A program made the translations under genes and the position numbers. DNA of 64,000 nucleotides. Origin: Balanoglossus misakiensis (lineage: Eukaryota > Hemichordata). The stretch is from the NCBI GenBank assembly GCA_040954595.2, contig CM082577.2, positions 18,972,001 through 19,036,000 on the forward strand, given 5' to 3'. This document shows, piece by piece, positions 10,020 through 23,338 of this stretch. How positions within the stretch are numbered: the first letter of the stretch is position 1; each line of letters starts with the position of its first letter. A model generated the notes under the pieces. That model searched no databases and had not been told where the DNA came from. It saw nothing but the letters and a program-made list of their open reading frames with translations.

Positions 10020-10845
10020 TCACTACGCACGGCGATATACCGCAGTGCAAAATCGGTCAGTCAATAGTTAAATCACTTCACTGGAGAACACACAATTTCC
10101 ATCCTCCTGAACCAAATACCTAGAAAACCCTAGCTAAACCTTGGAATCGAATTTCCTAACAGACTATCGTTGTTTCCCGTTCCGGCAGATAATTGTTTAG
10201 CTACCGTGTAGAGCGGGTAGATGAATCCACCCACATAAGGAGTATGCCCCCGGCCCTACGCGGTTTGTGCAACGTGCCGGATCGAACAACAACGACGTCT
10301 ACCCAGTATGCAAGATGGCTACAATATGGTGCCAAAACGCATACACTCGCCTACACTAACAGAGTTACTTACAGCAGATCTGGAAACCGATGCGTTCACC
10401 ATGCAGTACAACTATCCCAACCTCTGCACACCAATGTTGTAGTTTTCTCAGCGTAGCTAGATTTCTCGTCGTGGACCCGGTAATGGTAGCGTCGCCCACG
10501 ATGAAATCCTCCCGTACACTTCGACTGGACTACCAACCACCTCGACAGGGTCGGATCGCTTGGAATAGTTGTCAGTGAACACCCTCTCACATGTACATTG
10601 ACTCAGCGCAACACAAGCCGGAACAATTAACAAGAACAACGGATTTATGTGTATTTCGACTGTGTTACAAACTTTCACGTCTGCCCAGTTCGGAGGTGGA
10701 AACCCAAGAGAGCGAGAATGAGGTGAATCCTCAGCAAAAGTAGCCCGCCCCAACTATTACCCAATCAGCACGAATGTGAAGTTCACAGTTCCAGCCTGCT
10801 TCCTGAGGCTCAAGCAGCGGTAACTTTGCAAGGTTTTCCATGACA
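10020..10845 (-). mobile_element. Gag-pol cassette A, 5' leader
   Basis: 826 bp from the gag upstream stop to the junction with module R. No LTR, tRNA primer-binding site or polypurine tract could be recognised. A 98-codon ORF (10457-10753, minus) and an 87-codon ORF (10193-10456, plus) recur in all four cassettes but resemble nothing I know. They may be chance ORFs preserved by recent duplication. Confidence 0.5.
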
Positions 10846-11490
10846 TTATTGTGATATATAGGTGAGAAATATATTGGAAAATGTCTTCATTACAAAAATA
10901 TGTCGTGAAATTATTGACTAGCAAGAACCATGTGTATATGTATGGCCAAGGGGAAATTTTTAACTTCTAGTTCTGAACATTAACGTTATTGCGCAGGCTA
11001 CTGTAACCACAGTCAAATAATACATACAATTTTCTGTTGCACCAGTGCTTTGACCTTACAGTAATTAATTACTACTACACAGGTCAGGAACACTGAGAAG
11101 GCGGCCTTAAATTATGCATTTGGTATTGGTACATTTCGGATATATCTAAATTGTACCAATTTTAGTCTAGAAATATGTATACCTTAGGTAGCTTTTGTTT
11201 TCAAACAAATGGTTCATTAGGTATACCTAAATTATGGTTCATTGGGTATACCTATTTATGGCAAAACGACCAAATCCAAGATTTTTTTTCCAACCGAATG
11301 AGGCATTTCAGGAATACCTAAATAGTACCTTTTCAATCGAAAAAGTATACTTTTGGAATACCAATTGGTAAATTTAAAGACCAAATCTGGACTACCTAAG
11401 GTAGCCTTTTTTAAAGCAATAGGTACATTTTAAGTATACCTAAATAGTACCTATTTAGTCCGGGAAAGTATACCTAAGGTATATTTCTAG
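10846..11490 (+). repeat. Modules R (3' part) and Q (after cassette A)
   Basis: Resumes module R at TTATTGTGATATATAGGTGAG, lacking the P-proximal half and poly(A) signal. Q follows from ~11110 with GGTATACC palindromes, then the Q tail without element T. No gene seen. Confidence 0.7.
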
Positions 11491-12092
11491 TGTACCAGAA
11501 TTTCGTAAGGGTGTTCCTGCACACCACCCTATTGCTGCACAGTTCCTGCACAGGCCACCCTATTGCTGCACAGTTCCTGCACACAGGCCATCTTACTACT
11601 GCACAGTTCTTGCAGACTGTCCTATTCCTGCACAGTTACCGCTTGCCTTGTTCCTGCACTAGTGCAGCAACACCTCATTTGCATGTGAAAAAGTCGCCTT
11701 GCAGCAGAGCTGCAGCAACTTTCTATTGCACCGGTGCTGCAACCGTGTGGTATTGCTACTGCACCAGTGCAGCAACACTGTGCAGGAGGCCTTAAATTTT
11801 CATAAGGGCTATAGGTATGCACATAATTAATGATGTTTGAATATGATACTAGAAATGTACAGTACACTGATACACTGATCAGCTGACCTTTTGTTTACGC
11901 ATACGCCATTGCTCCGTTCTCGATCTGTCTCCGAGTCTGAATTTTTCGCACCTATAGATTTTAAAGATTTTTGAAGTCTGCAAATTCACTGGCATTGACA
12001 AAACTATAACATAATAAGTATAATGTACGCCCCATAATGTACTCGGCATTCGCCTCGCACATTATGTTGCACAATGTGTGCTTTCGTCCATT
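11491..12092 (+). repeat. Modules C and D (copy 2)
   Basis: CTGCAC/GTGCAG-rich block (to ~11800), then the D spacer ending in the ATAATGTACGCCCC...GGGGCGTACATTAT hairpin. From 11768 on, this forms the left arm of a 2.1-kb inverted repeat with 14634-16750. Confidence 0.7.
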
Positions 12093-12751
<659 letters not shown>

Positions 12752-13006
12752 CATTAACCCTTTGAACCCCGCTCGGAGGTTTACCGCCGCAGGATGACCT
12801 TTTGACCCCTAATTTTTCAATATGCTGACGTCAAGGCATTTTCCCGCCGACATTGTAAATCCAGCCATATGAAAGCAAGTTAGAAAGCTAGGGGACCCTA
12901 ATGTGACCTTCCAAATGACTTGAAATCGATTCCTATGCGAGCGACTACATAAAAAATAGTGATATCCAAGCAGCGATTTTTAGCGAAAGTTGACAGAGAT
13001 TTAAAA

Positions 13007-13390
13007 ATGGCGACCCGACGACAGTTACGCATTGATCCATTGCAAGACGAGTTTGCTTTCTGGGCTCATTTTGACCGAGTACTAGTAGATAGTAGCTCAG
13101 AAAGTGAAGATGAAGAACAAGACCAGCCTGACATCGTTATGGACCAAGATGGTGACCCCAACCGCACGAACGATGAAGAAGAATTTGAGCCAGAGCCCGC
13201 GATCCAGCCACCCCCACCAGTTCGGCAACGAGTGAGAAGACTGCCCCGTGCCCGCGAAGTAAACCCACCACCTATGATATGGCAGGGCAACATAATAAAC
13301 GGTAGGCAGGCTCCTATTTATAATCAACGACGTGGACCGACGAGACAAATGCCAGCTGACAGTACACCATTAGATTATTTTCGGACATAA
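13007..13390 (+). CDS. ORF P copy 2
   Basis: 127 codons, same acidic/Pro/basic layout and DYFRT ending as the copy at 725. It differs at DEFAFW (a two-base change giving Phe for Asp) and NRTND. A GTG-initiated extension of 16 codons upstream is open, but the ATG in AAAATGG is the better start. A poly(A) signal follows in module R, as in copy 1. Confidence 0.5.
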   Translation: MATRRQLRIDPLQDEFAFWAHFDRVLVDSSSESEDEEQDQPDIVMDQDGDPNRTNDEEEFEPEPAIQPPPPVRQRVRRLPRAREVNPPPMIWQGNIINGRQAPIYNQRRGPTRQMPADSTPLDYFRT

Positions 13391-14210
13391 AGTCATCGTC
13401 ATAGTCGTGTCGTGTCACAATCATTATTTTGGACATATGCTTACTGTGTGATGAAAGGTGAGAGCGCAGTCAAAAGGTCGGGCTGAATAATACAGAGACT
13501 CTGAAAATATTGTACCTTATTCTTATCAAACACGTTGATGGATATTTTGACAATTGTGACATGTGAACATTTACAAAAAAATGAAATAAATTTGCTTCAA
13601 ACTCATTGGCAAAACAAGGACATGGAGTTGCTGTATATTTGTTATTATTGTGATATATAGGTGAGAAATATATTGGAAAATGTCTTCATTACAAAAATAT
13701 GTCGTGAAATTATTGACTAGCAAGAACCATGTGTATATGTATGGCCAAGGGGAAATTTTTAACTTCTAGTTCTGAACATTAACGTTATTGCGCAGGCTAC
13801 TGTAACCACATTCAAATAATACATACAATTTTCTGTTACACCAGTGCTTTGACCTTACAGTAATTAATTACTACTACACAGGTCAGGAACACTGAGAAGG
13901 AGGCCTTAAATTATGCATTTGGAATTGGTACATTTCAAATATATCTAAATTGTACCAATTTTAGTCTAGAAATATGTATACCTTAGGTAGCTTTTGTTTT
14001 CAAACAAATGGTTCATTAGGTATACCTAAATTATGGTTCATTTGGTATACCTATTTATGGCAAAACGACCAAATCCAAGATTTTTTTTCCAACCTATTGA
14101 GGCATTTCAGGAATACCTAAATAGTACCTTTTCAATCGAAAAAGTATACTTTTGGTATACGAATTAGTAAATTTAAAGACCAAATCTGGACTACCTAAGG
14201 TAGCCCTTTT
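13391..14210 (+). repeat. Modules R and Q (copy 2)
   Basis: Complete R, including the AAAG|GTGAG donor-like site and an AATAAA signal, followed by Q up to the TTAA at 14211-14214. The R part to 13884 belongs to the inverted-repeat arm. No gene. Confidence 0.7.
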
Positions 14211-14214
14211 TTAA

Positions 14215-14634
14215 GATGGGTCCCCGGGATCTTTTTGCCCGTTGCTATGGGCCTTTATAGGACACTACACTCAATTTTGATCGAAACCGTTATGAACGTC
14301 CGACAAGGGGCTTGTAACTAGTTAAAAATACACACGATTGTGTGCACACCCCCTGTCCGAGTATGTTTACGGCAGCTACCGCCCGGCCATAGGCCGCCAC
14401 GCTAATACGGCAAAGCAGCGGTCAGCGATAGCGTGCGCGTCCTGTAACCACAGTAACTGGATCGAACGCTAAAAATCCAATGTTTCAGTTTTGTACACCA
14501 GTTGAGATTTTGTACCGTTCACGAAAATCCCTAAGGCTTTTTTCATAGGCCACGTACGCCAGTCAAATTTGACCTGCTTGTTGAGAACGCACTTCCGCAC
14601 AGTGTGACGGATCGTTTTTTCGGTTTTCGTCGTG
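14215..14634. mobile_element. Element T, left half only
   Basis: Begins after TTAA with the T terminal repeat and matches T to TTTTCGTCGTG. There it joins an inverted module R (ACCTGTGTAG) and the right half is lost. The same half-T/R junction occurs in opposite orientation near 33685. Confidence 0.8.
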
Positions 14635-15127
14635 ACCTGTGTAGTAGTAATTAATTACTGTAAGGTCAAAGCACTGGTGCAACAGAAAATTGTATGTATT
14701 ATTTGAATGTGGTTACAGTAGCCTGCGCAATAACGTTAATGTTCAGAACTAGAAGTTAAAAATTTCCCCTTGGCCATACATATACACATGGTTCTTGCTA
14801 GTCAATAATTTCACGACATATTTTTGTAATGAAGACATTTTCCAATATATTTCTCACCTATATATCACAATAATAACAAATATACAGCAACTCCATGTCC
14901 TTGTTTTGCCAATGAGTTTGAAGCAAATTTATTTCATTTTTTTGTAAATGTTCACATGTCACAATTGTCAAAATATCCATCAACGTGTTTGATAAGAATA
15001 AGGTACAATATTTTCAGAGTCTCTGTATTATTCAGCCCGACCTTTTGACTGCGCTCTCACCTTTCATCACACAGTAAGCATATGTCCAAAATAATGATTG
15101 TGACACGACACGACGATGACGATGACT
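14635..15127 (-). repeat. Module R (inverted)
   Basis: Reverse complement of R, from the T junction to the 3' end of the inverted P ORF. Carries the AATAAA poly(A) signal in minus orientation. Confidence 0.7.
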
Positions 15128-15511
15128 TTATGTCCGAAAATAATCTAATGGTGTACTGTCAGCTGGCATTTGTCTCGTCGGTCCACGTCGTTGATTATAA
15201 ATAGGAGCCTGCCTACCGTTTATTATGTTGCCCTGCCATATCATAGGTGGTGGGTTTACTTCGCGGGCACGGGGCAGTCTTCTCACTCGTTGCCGAACTG
15301 GTGGGGGTGGCTGGATCGCGGGCTCTGGCTCAAATTCTTCTTCATCGTTCGCGCGGTTGGGGTCACCATCTTGGTCCATAACGATGTCAGGCTGGTCTTG
15401 TTCTTCATCTTCACTTTCTGAGCTACTATCTACTAGTACTCGGTCAAAATGAGCCCAGAAAGCATCCTCGTCTTGCAATGGATCAATGCGTAACTGTCGT
15501 CGGGTCGCCAT
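15128..15511 (-). CDS. ORF P copy 3
   Basis: 127 codons on the minus strand with the commonest sequence of the family (DEDAFW, NRAND, RQRVRR). The promoter-like CRE/E2F/TATA-like block lies upstream at about 15555-15700. It ends DYFRT-TAA like the others. Confidence 0.5.
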   Translation of the reverse strand: MATRRQLRIDPLQDEDAFWAHFDRVLVDSSSESEDEEQDQPDIVMDQDGDPNRANDEEEFEPEPAIQPPPPVRQRVRRLPRAREVNPPPMIWQGNIINGRQAPIYNQRRGPTRQMPADSTPLDYFRT

Positions 15512-15766
15512 TTTTAAATCTCTGTCAACTTTCGCTAAAAATCGCTGCTTGGATATCACTATTTTTTATGTAGTCGCTCGCATAGGAATCGATTTCAAGT
15601 CATTTGGAAGGTCACATTAGGGTCCCCTAGCTTTCTAACTTGCTTTCATATGGCTGGATTTACAATGTCGGCGGGAAAATGCCTTGACGTCAGCATATTG
15701 AAAAATTAGGGGTCAAAAGGTCATCCTGCGGCGGTAAACCTCCGAGCGGGGTTCAAAGGGTTAATG

Positions 15767-16425
<659 letters not shown>

Positions 16426-16750
16426 AATGGACGAAAGCACACATTGTGCAACATAATGTGTGAGGCGAATGCCGAGTACATTATGGGGCGTACATTATAC
16501 TTATTATGTTATAGTTTTGTCAATGCCAGTGAATTTGCAGACTTCAAAAATCTTTAAAATCTATAGGTGCGAAAAATTCAGACTCGGAGACAGATCGAGA
16601 ACGGAGCAATGGCGTATGCGTAAACAAAAGGTCAGCTGATCAGTGTATCAGTGTACTGTACATTTCTAGTATCATATTCAAACATCATTAATTATGTGCA
16701 TACCTATAGCCCTTATGAAAATTTAAGGCCTCCTGCACAGTGTTGCTGCA
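16426..16750 (-). repeat. Modules D and end of C (inverted)
   Basis: Reverse complement of D with its hairpin and about 20 bp of C, ending abruptly at TGTTGCTGCA, where a forward R fragment begins. This is the outer limit of the inverted repeat. Confidence 0.7.
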
Positions 16751-16780
16751 AGGGAAAATTTTTAACTTCTAGTTCTGAAC

Positions 16781-17549
16781 ATTAACGTTATTGCGCAGGC
16801 TACTGTAACCACATTCAAATAATACATACAATTTTCTGTTGCACCAGTGCTTTGACCTTACAGTAATTAATTACTACTACACAGGTCACGAACACTGAGA
16901 AGGTGGCCTTAAATTATGCATTTACATTTGAGGATTTTTTGCCTATTTATTATGATGTAACTTTCAATATTTCTTGTTGTAGTATGAAATTTTCAATGTC
17001 AAAAAGTGATCAGACAACACCTGTAGCTAAAAATCTATTTGGTATTGGTACATTTCGGATATATCTAAATTGTACCAATTTTAGTCTAGAAATATGTATA
17101 CCTTAGGTAGCTTTTGTTTTCAAACAAATGGTTCATTAGGTATACCTAAATTATGGTTCATTTGGTATACCTATTTATGGCAAAACGACCAAATCCAAGA
17201 TTTTTTTTCCATCCGAATGAGGCATTTCAGGAATACCTAAATAGTACCTTTTCAATCGAAAAAGTATACTTTTGGTATACCAATTAGTAAATTTACAGAC
17301 CAAATCTGGACTACCTAAGGTAGCCCTTTTTTAAAGCAATAGGTACATTTTAAGTATACCTAAATAGTACCTATTTAGTCCGGGAAAGTATACCTTAGGT
17401 AAATGTAAATGCATAATTTAAGGCCGCCTTCTCAGTGTTCCTGACCTGTGTAGTAGTAATTAATTACTGTAAGATCAAAGCACTGGTGCAACAGAAAATT
17501 GTATGTATTATTTGAATGTGGTTACAGTAACCTTCCCAATAACGTTAAT
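16781..17549. mobile_element. Foldback element R-Q-R' with ~150-bp inverted repeats
   Basis: The left arm (16781-~16926, ATTAACGTTATTG...) is repeated inverted at ~17403-17549 (...CAATAACGTTAAT), with Q between. A ~120-bp insert (16921-17041) precedes Q. Other Q copies mostly lack the right arm, so this looks like the fuller form of a non-autonomous foldback element. Target duplications were not clear. A 67-codon ORF at 16903-17106 is not convincing. Confidence 0.6.
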
Positions 17550-18148
17550 ATATACCTAGTGTACCAGAATTTCGTAAGGGTGTTCCTACACACCACCCTA
17601 TTGCTGCACAGTTCCTGCACAGGCCACCCTATTGCTGCACAGTTCCTGCACACAGGCCATCTTACTACTGCACAGTTCTTGCAGACTGTCCTATTCCTGC
17701 ACAGTTACCGCTTGCCTTGTTCCTGCACTAGTGCAGCAACACCTCATTTGCATGCGAAAAAGTCGCCTTGCAGCAGAGCTGCAGCAACTTTCTATTGCAC
17801 CGGTGCTGCAACCTTGTGGTATTGCTACTGCACCAGTGCAGCAACACTGTGCAGGAGGCCTTAAATTTTCATAAGGGCTATAGGTATGCACATAATTAAT
17901 GATGTTTGAATATGATACTAGAAATGTACAGTACACTGATACGCTGATCAGCTGACCTTTTGTTTACGCATACGCCATTGCTCCGTTCTCGATCTGTCTC
18001 CGAGTCTGAATTTTTCGCACCTATAGATTTTAAAGATTTTTGAAGTCTGCAAATTCACTAGCATTGACAAAACTATAACATAATAAGTATAATGTACGCC
18101 CCATAATGTACTCGGCATTATGTTGCACAATGTGTGCTTTCGTCCATT
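17550..18148 (+). repeat. Modules C and D (copy 4)
   Basis: C block with CTGCAC motifs, then D. The hairpin region is shortened: 16 bp (CGCCTCGCACATT-type) are missing between CTCGGCATT and ATGTTGC compared with copy 2. The same deletion occurs near 35512 and 42490, marking these as one lineage. Confidence 0.65.
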
Positions 18149-18825
<677 letters not shown>

Positions 18826-18930
18826 CATTAACCCTTTGAACCCCGCTCGGAGGTTTACCGCCGCAGGATGACCTTTTGACCCCTAATTTTTCAATATGCT
18901 GACGTCAAGGCATTTTCCCGCCGACATTTT
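18826..18930 (+). repeat. Truncated P upstream region fused to element T
   Basis: The P promoter region runs only to CCCGCCGACATT and then jumps to TTTTTAAGATGGG. P, R and most of Q are deleted. TGACGTCA and TTTCCCGCC are retained with no gene after them. Identical junction at 43299. Confidence 0.6.
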
Positions 18931-18934
18931 TTAA

Positions 18935-19734
18935 GATGGGTCCCCGGGATCTTTTTGCCCGTTGCTATGGGCCTTTATAGGACACTACACTCAATTTTGA
19001 TCGAAACCGTTATGAACGTCCGACAAGGGGCTTGTAACTAGTTAAAAATACACACGATTGTGTGCACACCCCCTGTCCGAGTATGTTTACGGCAGCTACC
19101 GCCCGGCCATAGGCCGCCACGCTAATACGGCAAATCAGCGGTCAGCGATAGCGTGCGCGTCCTGTAACCACAGTAACTGGATCGAACGCTAAAAATCCAA
19201 TGTTTCAGTTTTGTACACTAAGATTTTGTACCGTTCACGAAAATCCCTAAGGCTTTTTTCATAGGCCACGTACGCCAGTCAAATTTGACCTGCTTGTTGA
19301 GAACGCACTTCCGCACAGTGTGACGGACGTTTTTTCGGTTTTCGTCGTGCTAAGAAGCGATACCAGTGGAAGAGTGCGTCCAAAAACACCCAAAATCGAT
19401 GACTTTTTCTGGTGTGGTACGGGTATGCTGAAATCGTAGGATACAACGATAATATTCGAAAACAAAATCCGTCACGATCTTCCCTGGTTCAAGCAACTAA
19501 TGAATACGTATCAAGTTTGTTTTTGAGGTCACGGAATAAAAAGCCTTAGGCTTTTGAAATTTGACCTAGCTAATTTGCATATCAATGGCGTCAGGGGGCG
19601 CGCGCTCACAATCGTGCAGATTTTCAACTAGTTACCAGCCCCTTGTTAGACTCTGAAAACGGCTTAGTCCAAATCGGGGTGTAATGTCCTGCAAAGGCCC
19701 ATAGCAACGGGCAAAAAGATCCCGGGGACCCATC
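18935..19734. mobile_element. Element T copy 2
   Basis: 800 bp, TTAA at 18931-18934 and 19735-19738, ends GATGGGTCC inward on both sides. The interior includes CATAGGCCACGTACGCC and GCGCGCGCTCAC segments. No transposase ORF. Confidence 0.85.
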
Positions 19735-19738
19735 TTAA

Positions 19739-20416
19739 AGCAATAGGTACATTTTAAGTATACCTAAATAGTACCTATTTAGTCCGGGAAAGTACACCTT
19801 AGGTATATTTCTAGTGTACTAGAATTTCGTAAGGGTGTTCCTGCACACCACCCTATTGCTGCACAATTCCTGCACAGGCTACCCTATTGCTGCACAGTTC
19901 CTGCACACAGGCCATCTTACTACTGCACAGTTCTTGCAGACTGTCCTATTCCTGCACAGTTACCGCTTGCCTTGTTCCTGCACTAGTGCAGCAACACCTC
20001 ATTTGCATGTGAAAAAGTCGCCTTGCAGCAGAGCTGCAGCAACTTTCTATTGCACCGGTGCTGCAACCGTGTGGTATTGCTACTGCACCAGTGCAACAAC
20101 ACTGTGCAGGAGGCCTTAAATTTTCATAAGGGCTATAGGTATGCACATAATTAATGATGTTTGAATATGATACTAGAAATGTACAGTACACTGATACACT
20201 GATCAGCTGACCTTTTGTTTACGCATACGCCATTGCTCCGTTCTCGATCTGTCTCCGAGTCTGAATTTTTCGCACCTATAGATTTTAAAGATTTTTGAAG
20301 TCTGCAAATTCACTGGCATTGACAAAACTATAACATAATAAGTATAATGTACGCCCCATAATGTACTCGGCATTCGCCTCGCACATTATGTTGCACAATG
20401 TGTGCTTTCGTCCATT
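19739..20416 (+). repeat. Q tail, modules C and D (copy 5)
   Basis: Q tail to ~19815, C block with CTGCAC repeats, D spacer with complete hairpin. No gene. Confidence 0.65.
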
Positions 20417-20599
<183 letters not shown>

Positions 20600-20780
20600 C
20601 TATGGTTTGGTCTTGGTCACAACCTTAAAATACCATGGAATCATAGAACAATGAACTCACTGTGTTGTAATGTCCATTTTCTCTTTTGGTGATTTTTTTA
20701 TCAAAGTGTCACACACCCCAGCATGCAAGAAATTTCTCAATATATATACTGCTATCGCAGCAAAACATACCACTACTTTT

Positions 20781-21015
20781 AATATCCACCACCTGAGACA
20801 CCTCTCTCTGTGCGTTTTTGGCTTCGGAAACGAAGCAAAAAATATACTCGATGTTGGGTCAAGGTACCTTTCATCCGATTTACACGTCCCCCAGGCGCAT
20901 CTCTTCACTATTCTGGCCGATATTTTAAAACCATTAAGTTCCTAAAACTGAAAAAAAACTTCCAGTCTGTCTATCTCTAACTGAGCGTGTACTGTAGGCT
21001 GGGCCATGTTGTTGA
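20781..21015 (-). mobile_element. Gag-pol cassette B, 3' flank
   Basis: Start of the 5,228-bp cassette B (20781-26008). Same sequence as the flank of cassette A; no LTR seen. Confidence 0.6.
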
Positions 21016-21696
21016 TTATATGTGGGACAAAATGGCGGTTGTATGAACAGCATGACTTTTCTCGGCTCTGATTGGCTGAGGGTTCAGTGTGATTGACAGC
21101 TGTGGAACCATGAATTGTAAGGGAGCCTTGTGCCTTTTACCAGGCACCCGCTTGCGTGAACACACCTCACATGAATGCACCCACGATCTGACATTTACGG
21201 ACATGCCATGCCAGTAATACCTCTGCCTCACCTTGTCAAGTGTTTTTGTCATCCCTAAGTGACCACCTGCGTTTGCATCATGCAACCCTCCAATCACCAC
21301 ATTATGACACACTTTAGGCAGAATTAATTGCCATTTCACTAAAGTCCCATCAGCCGACTCCCATCTCCTGAACAGCACACCCCTGTAGACTATCAATTGT
21401 TCATACATAGCCCAGTATGCCTTCGTGGCTGCCGAACACGGAGAGATCTCATTCCAGTCTAGTCGACTTTCCCTCCCCTCCCTAGCCTTCAAGACAACTG
21501 AAATATCAGGATCACTAAGTTGACAATCTCTAAGCTTTTCACTGGACCAAACGACTTCCCTGGCAACAACCTCTGCCTTTGTTGCCAAGGCATTCTCCCC
21601 AGTGCCCTCCGCGGTTGGCCAGTCCTGCTCATCACAGCTGCCAGGATCAAAATTTTCCCAATCACCTGGACAGCTGTCCTTGTTGTCATAGCCGTA
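21016..21696 (-). pseudogene. pol: Truncated integrase (cassette B)
   Basis: HHCC zinc-binding domain present (HDANAGGHLG ... SCEVC). Catalytic core absent. Upstream of this frame is a TGA (21697-21699), and the preceding RNase H frame differs, so a frameshift separates them, as in all copies. Residue differences from copy A are few (KAPLQ for KASLQ). Confidence 0.85.
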
Positions 21697-23306
21697 TCAA
21701 ACAATCTGCAACCCTCTACTTTGGCATTTTTGTCCTGAGAACTGTCATCTAGTCTATCGGTCCCTCCACACTCTGGTAGTTCACGGTACAACTGTTCGGA
21801 CCGTACAACACTATTTTGTCTCATCGATGGAGATTTGCATTCAAACTCTGGTGCAAGTGGATTCAACGCACCTGTACCATTAGTGGTGGTTGGTTCGTGT
21901 GCCATACCACACTGTTTGCACTCACGCACTGGTTTCCGAGATAGCGCATCAGCATTTCCATGGCGTACACCGGGACGATGGATACAGGTATAGTCAAAGC
22001 GACCGAGTGTCTCTAACCACCTAGCCAACTGCCCCTCTGGGTTCTTGAAATTAAGCAACCACACTAATGCAGCATGGTCAGTCCTCAGTGTGAATTTCTG
22101 GCCCAGTAAGTAGTGTTTGAAGTATTTTGTGTACTCGATTACAGCCAACAGTTCACGACGCGATACACAGTACTTCCTTTCAGCACCCGATAGCACTCGG
22201 CCCGCATAACTAACAGGTCTCTCTGGGCCACCCTGTACTTGGCTCAACACTGCCCCTATGCCAATACCGCTAGCATCTGTATCCAGTATGAACACACCCT
22301 TTTCCATCGGAAAAGCCAAAACTGGTGCCGATGTTAGTCTTGCCTTGAGCTGTTCAAATGCGTTTTGACAATTCTCTGTCCAAGCAAATACAGAATCTTT
22401 CTTTGTTAAGTCATGAAGAGGACGGGCCAATTCAGCAAACCCCTGTACAAAGCGTCTGTAGTATGACGCCAGCCCCAAGAAGCTTCTTACTTCTGTGACT
22501 GTCTCAGGAATCGGCCAGTCTCTAATAGCCTTGACCTTTCCTGGATCAGTAGCAACCCCTTCCCGAGAAACACGATGCCCCAAAAACTCAACACTGCGTG
22601 CAAAAAGCACACACTTACTCGGCTTTAATTTGAGATTTGAAGTACGAAGACGTTCAAATACCTTGCACAACCTTTCCAACTCTTCATCAAATGATCTGCC
22701 AAATATTATGATGTCATCTAGATACAAAAGCGGTATTTCCCACTGCATACCGGTAAAGACGCGCTCCATCAGACGTTCAAATGTACTAGGGGCATTACAC
22801 AACCCAAACGGGAGCACCCTCCACTGATAGAGTCCACTGCGCGTGACAAATGCGTTCTTTACTTTAGATCCCTCGTCCAGTTCTACCTGCCAATACCCTG
22901 CTTGGAGGTCTAGCGTAGAAAACCATTCCGACCCGTACAATGCATCTAAAGAATCGTTTATTCGTGGTATAGGGTAGGCATCTTTAATTGACACAGCGTT
23001 CAATTTTCTATAATCAACGCACAATCTTTGTGACCCATCTTTCTTACTATTAAGTACACACGGGGCTGCCCATGGACTAGTTGATTCTTCTATCAAACCC
23101 CGCTGTAACAAGTCAGAAACCTGTCGTTCTATTTCTTCCCGTTTCCATACCGGAGTTCGATATGCGGGTTGCCTTACTGGCGTGGCATTATTGGTTTCAA
23201 TTTTATGCCGAATGATCCCAGTTTTACCAATATCATGATCTCCCTGACTAAACACATCATGGTACAGTGTCAACATCTTTGAAACCCTTTCTTGTTGGTA
23301 AACTGA
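21489..23306 (-). pseudogene. pol: Reverse transcriptase-RNase H (cassette B), undivided
   Basis: About 600 codons. RT motifs: LCVDYRKLNA (~86-95), first catalytic Asp ~123, YLDD (185-188, followed by three Ile). RNase H motifs: DTDAS (~332-336), Glu ~375 in RREL, Asp ~400 in TDHA, Asp ~443 in NADAL. All catalytic acids are present, so this is the best-preserved copy. It is still cut off from protease by an in-frame TGA and from integrase by a frameshift. Confidence 0.9.
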
Positions 23307-23338
23307 TCAATTTTTGCAACTTCTTGTGTATAAATCCA

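Noticed and set aside
10193-10753. Leader ORFs of 87-98 codons in each cassette
   Set aside because: Present in four near-identical duplicates only, so persistence is uninformative; no recognisable domain. Described as leader sequence instead.
3801-10845. LTRs bounding the gag-pol cassette
   Set aside because: No shared sequence seen between the two ends and no TG..CA boundaries; integrase core also absent.
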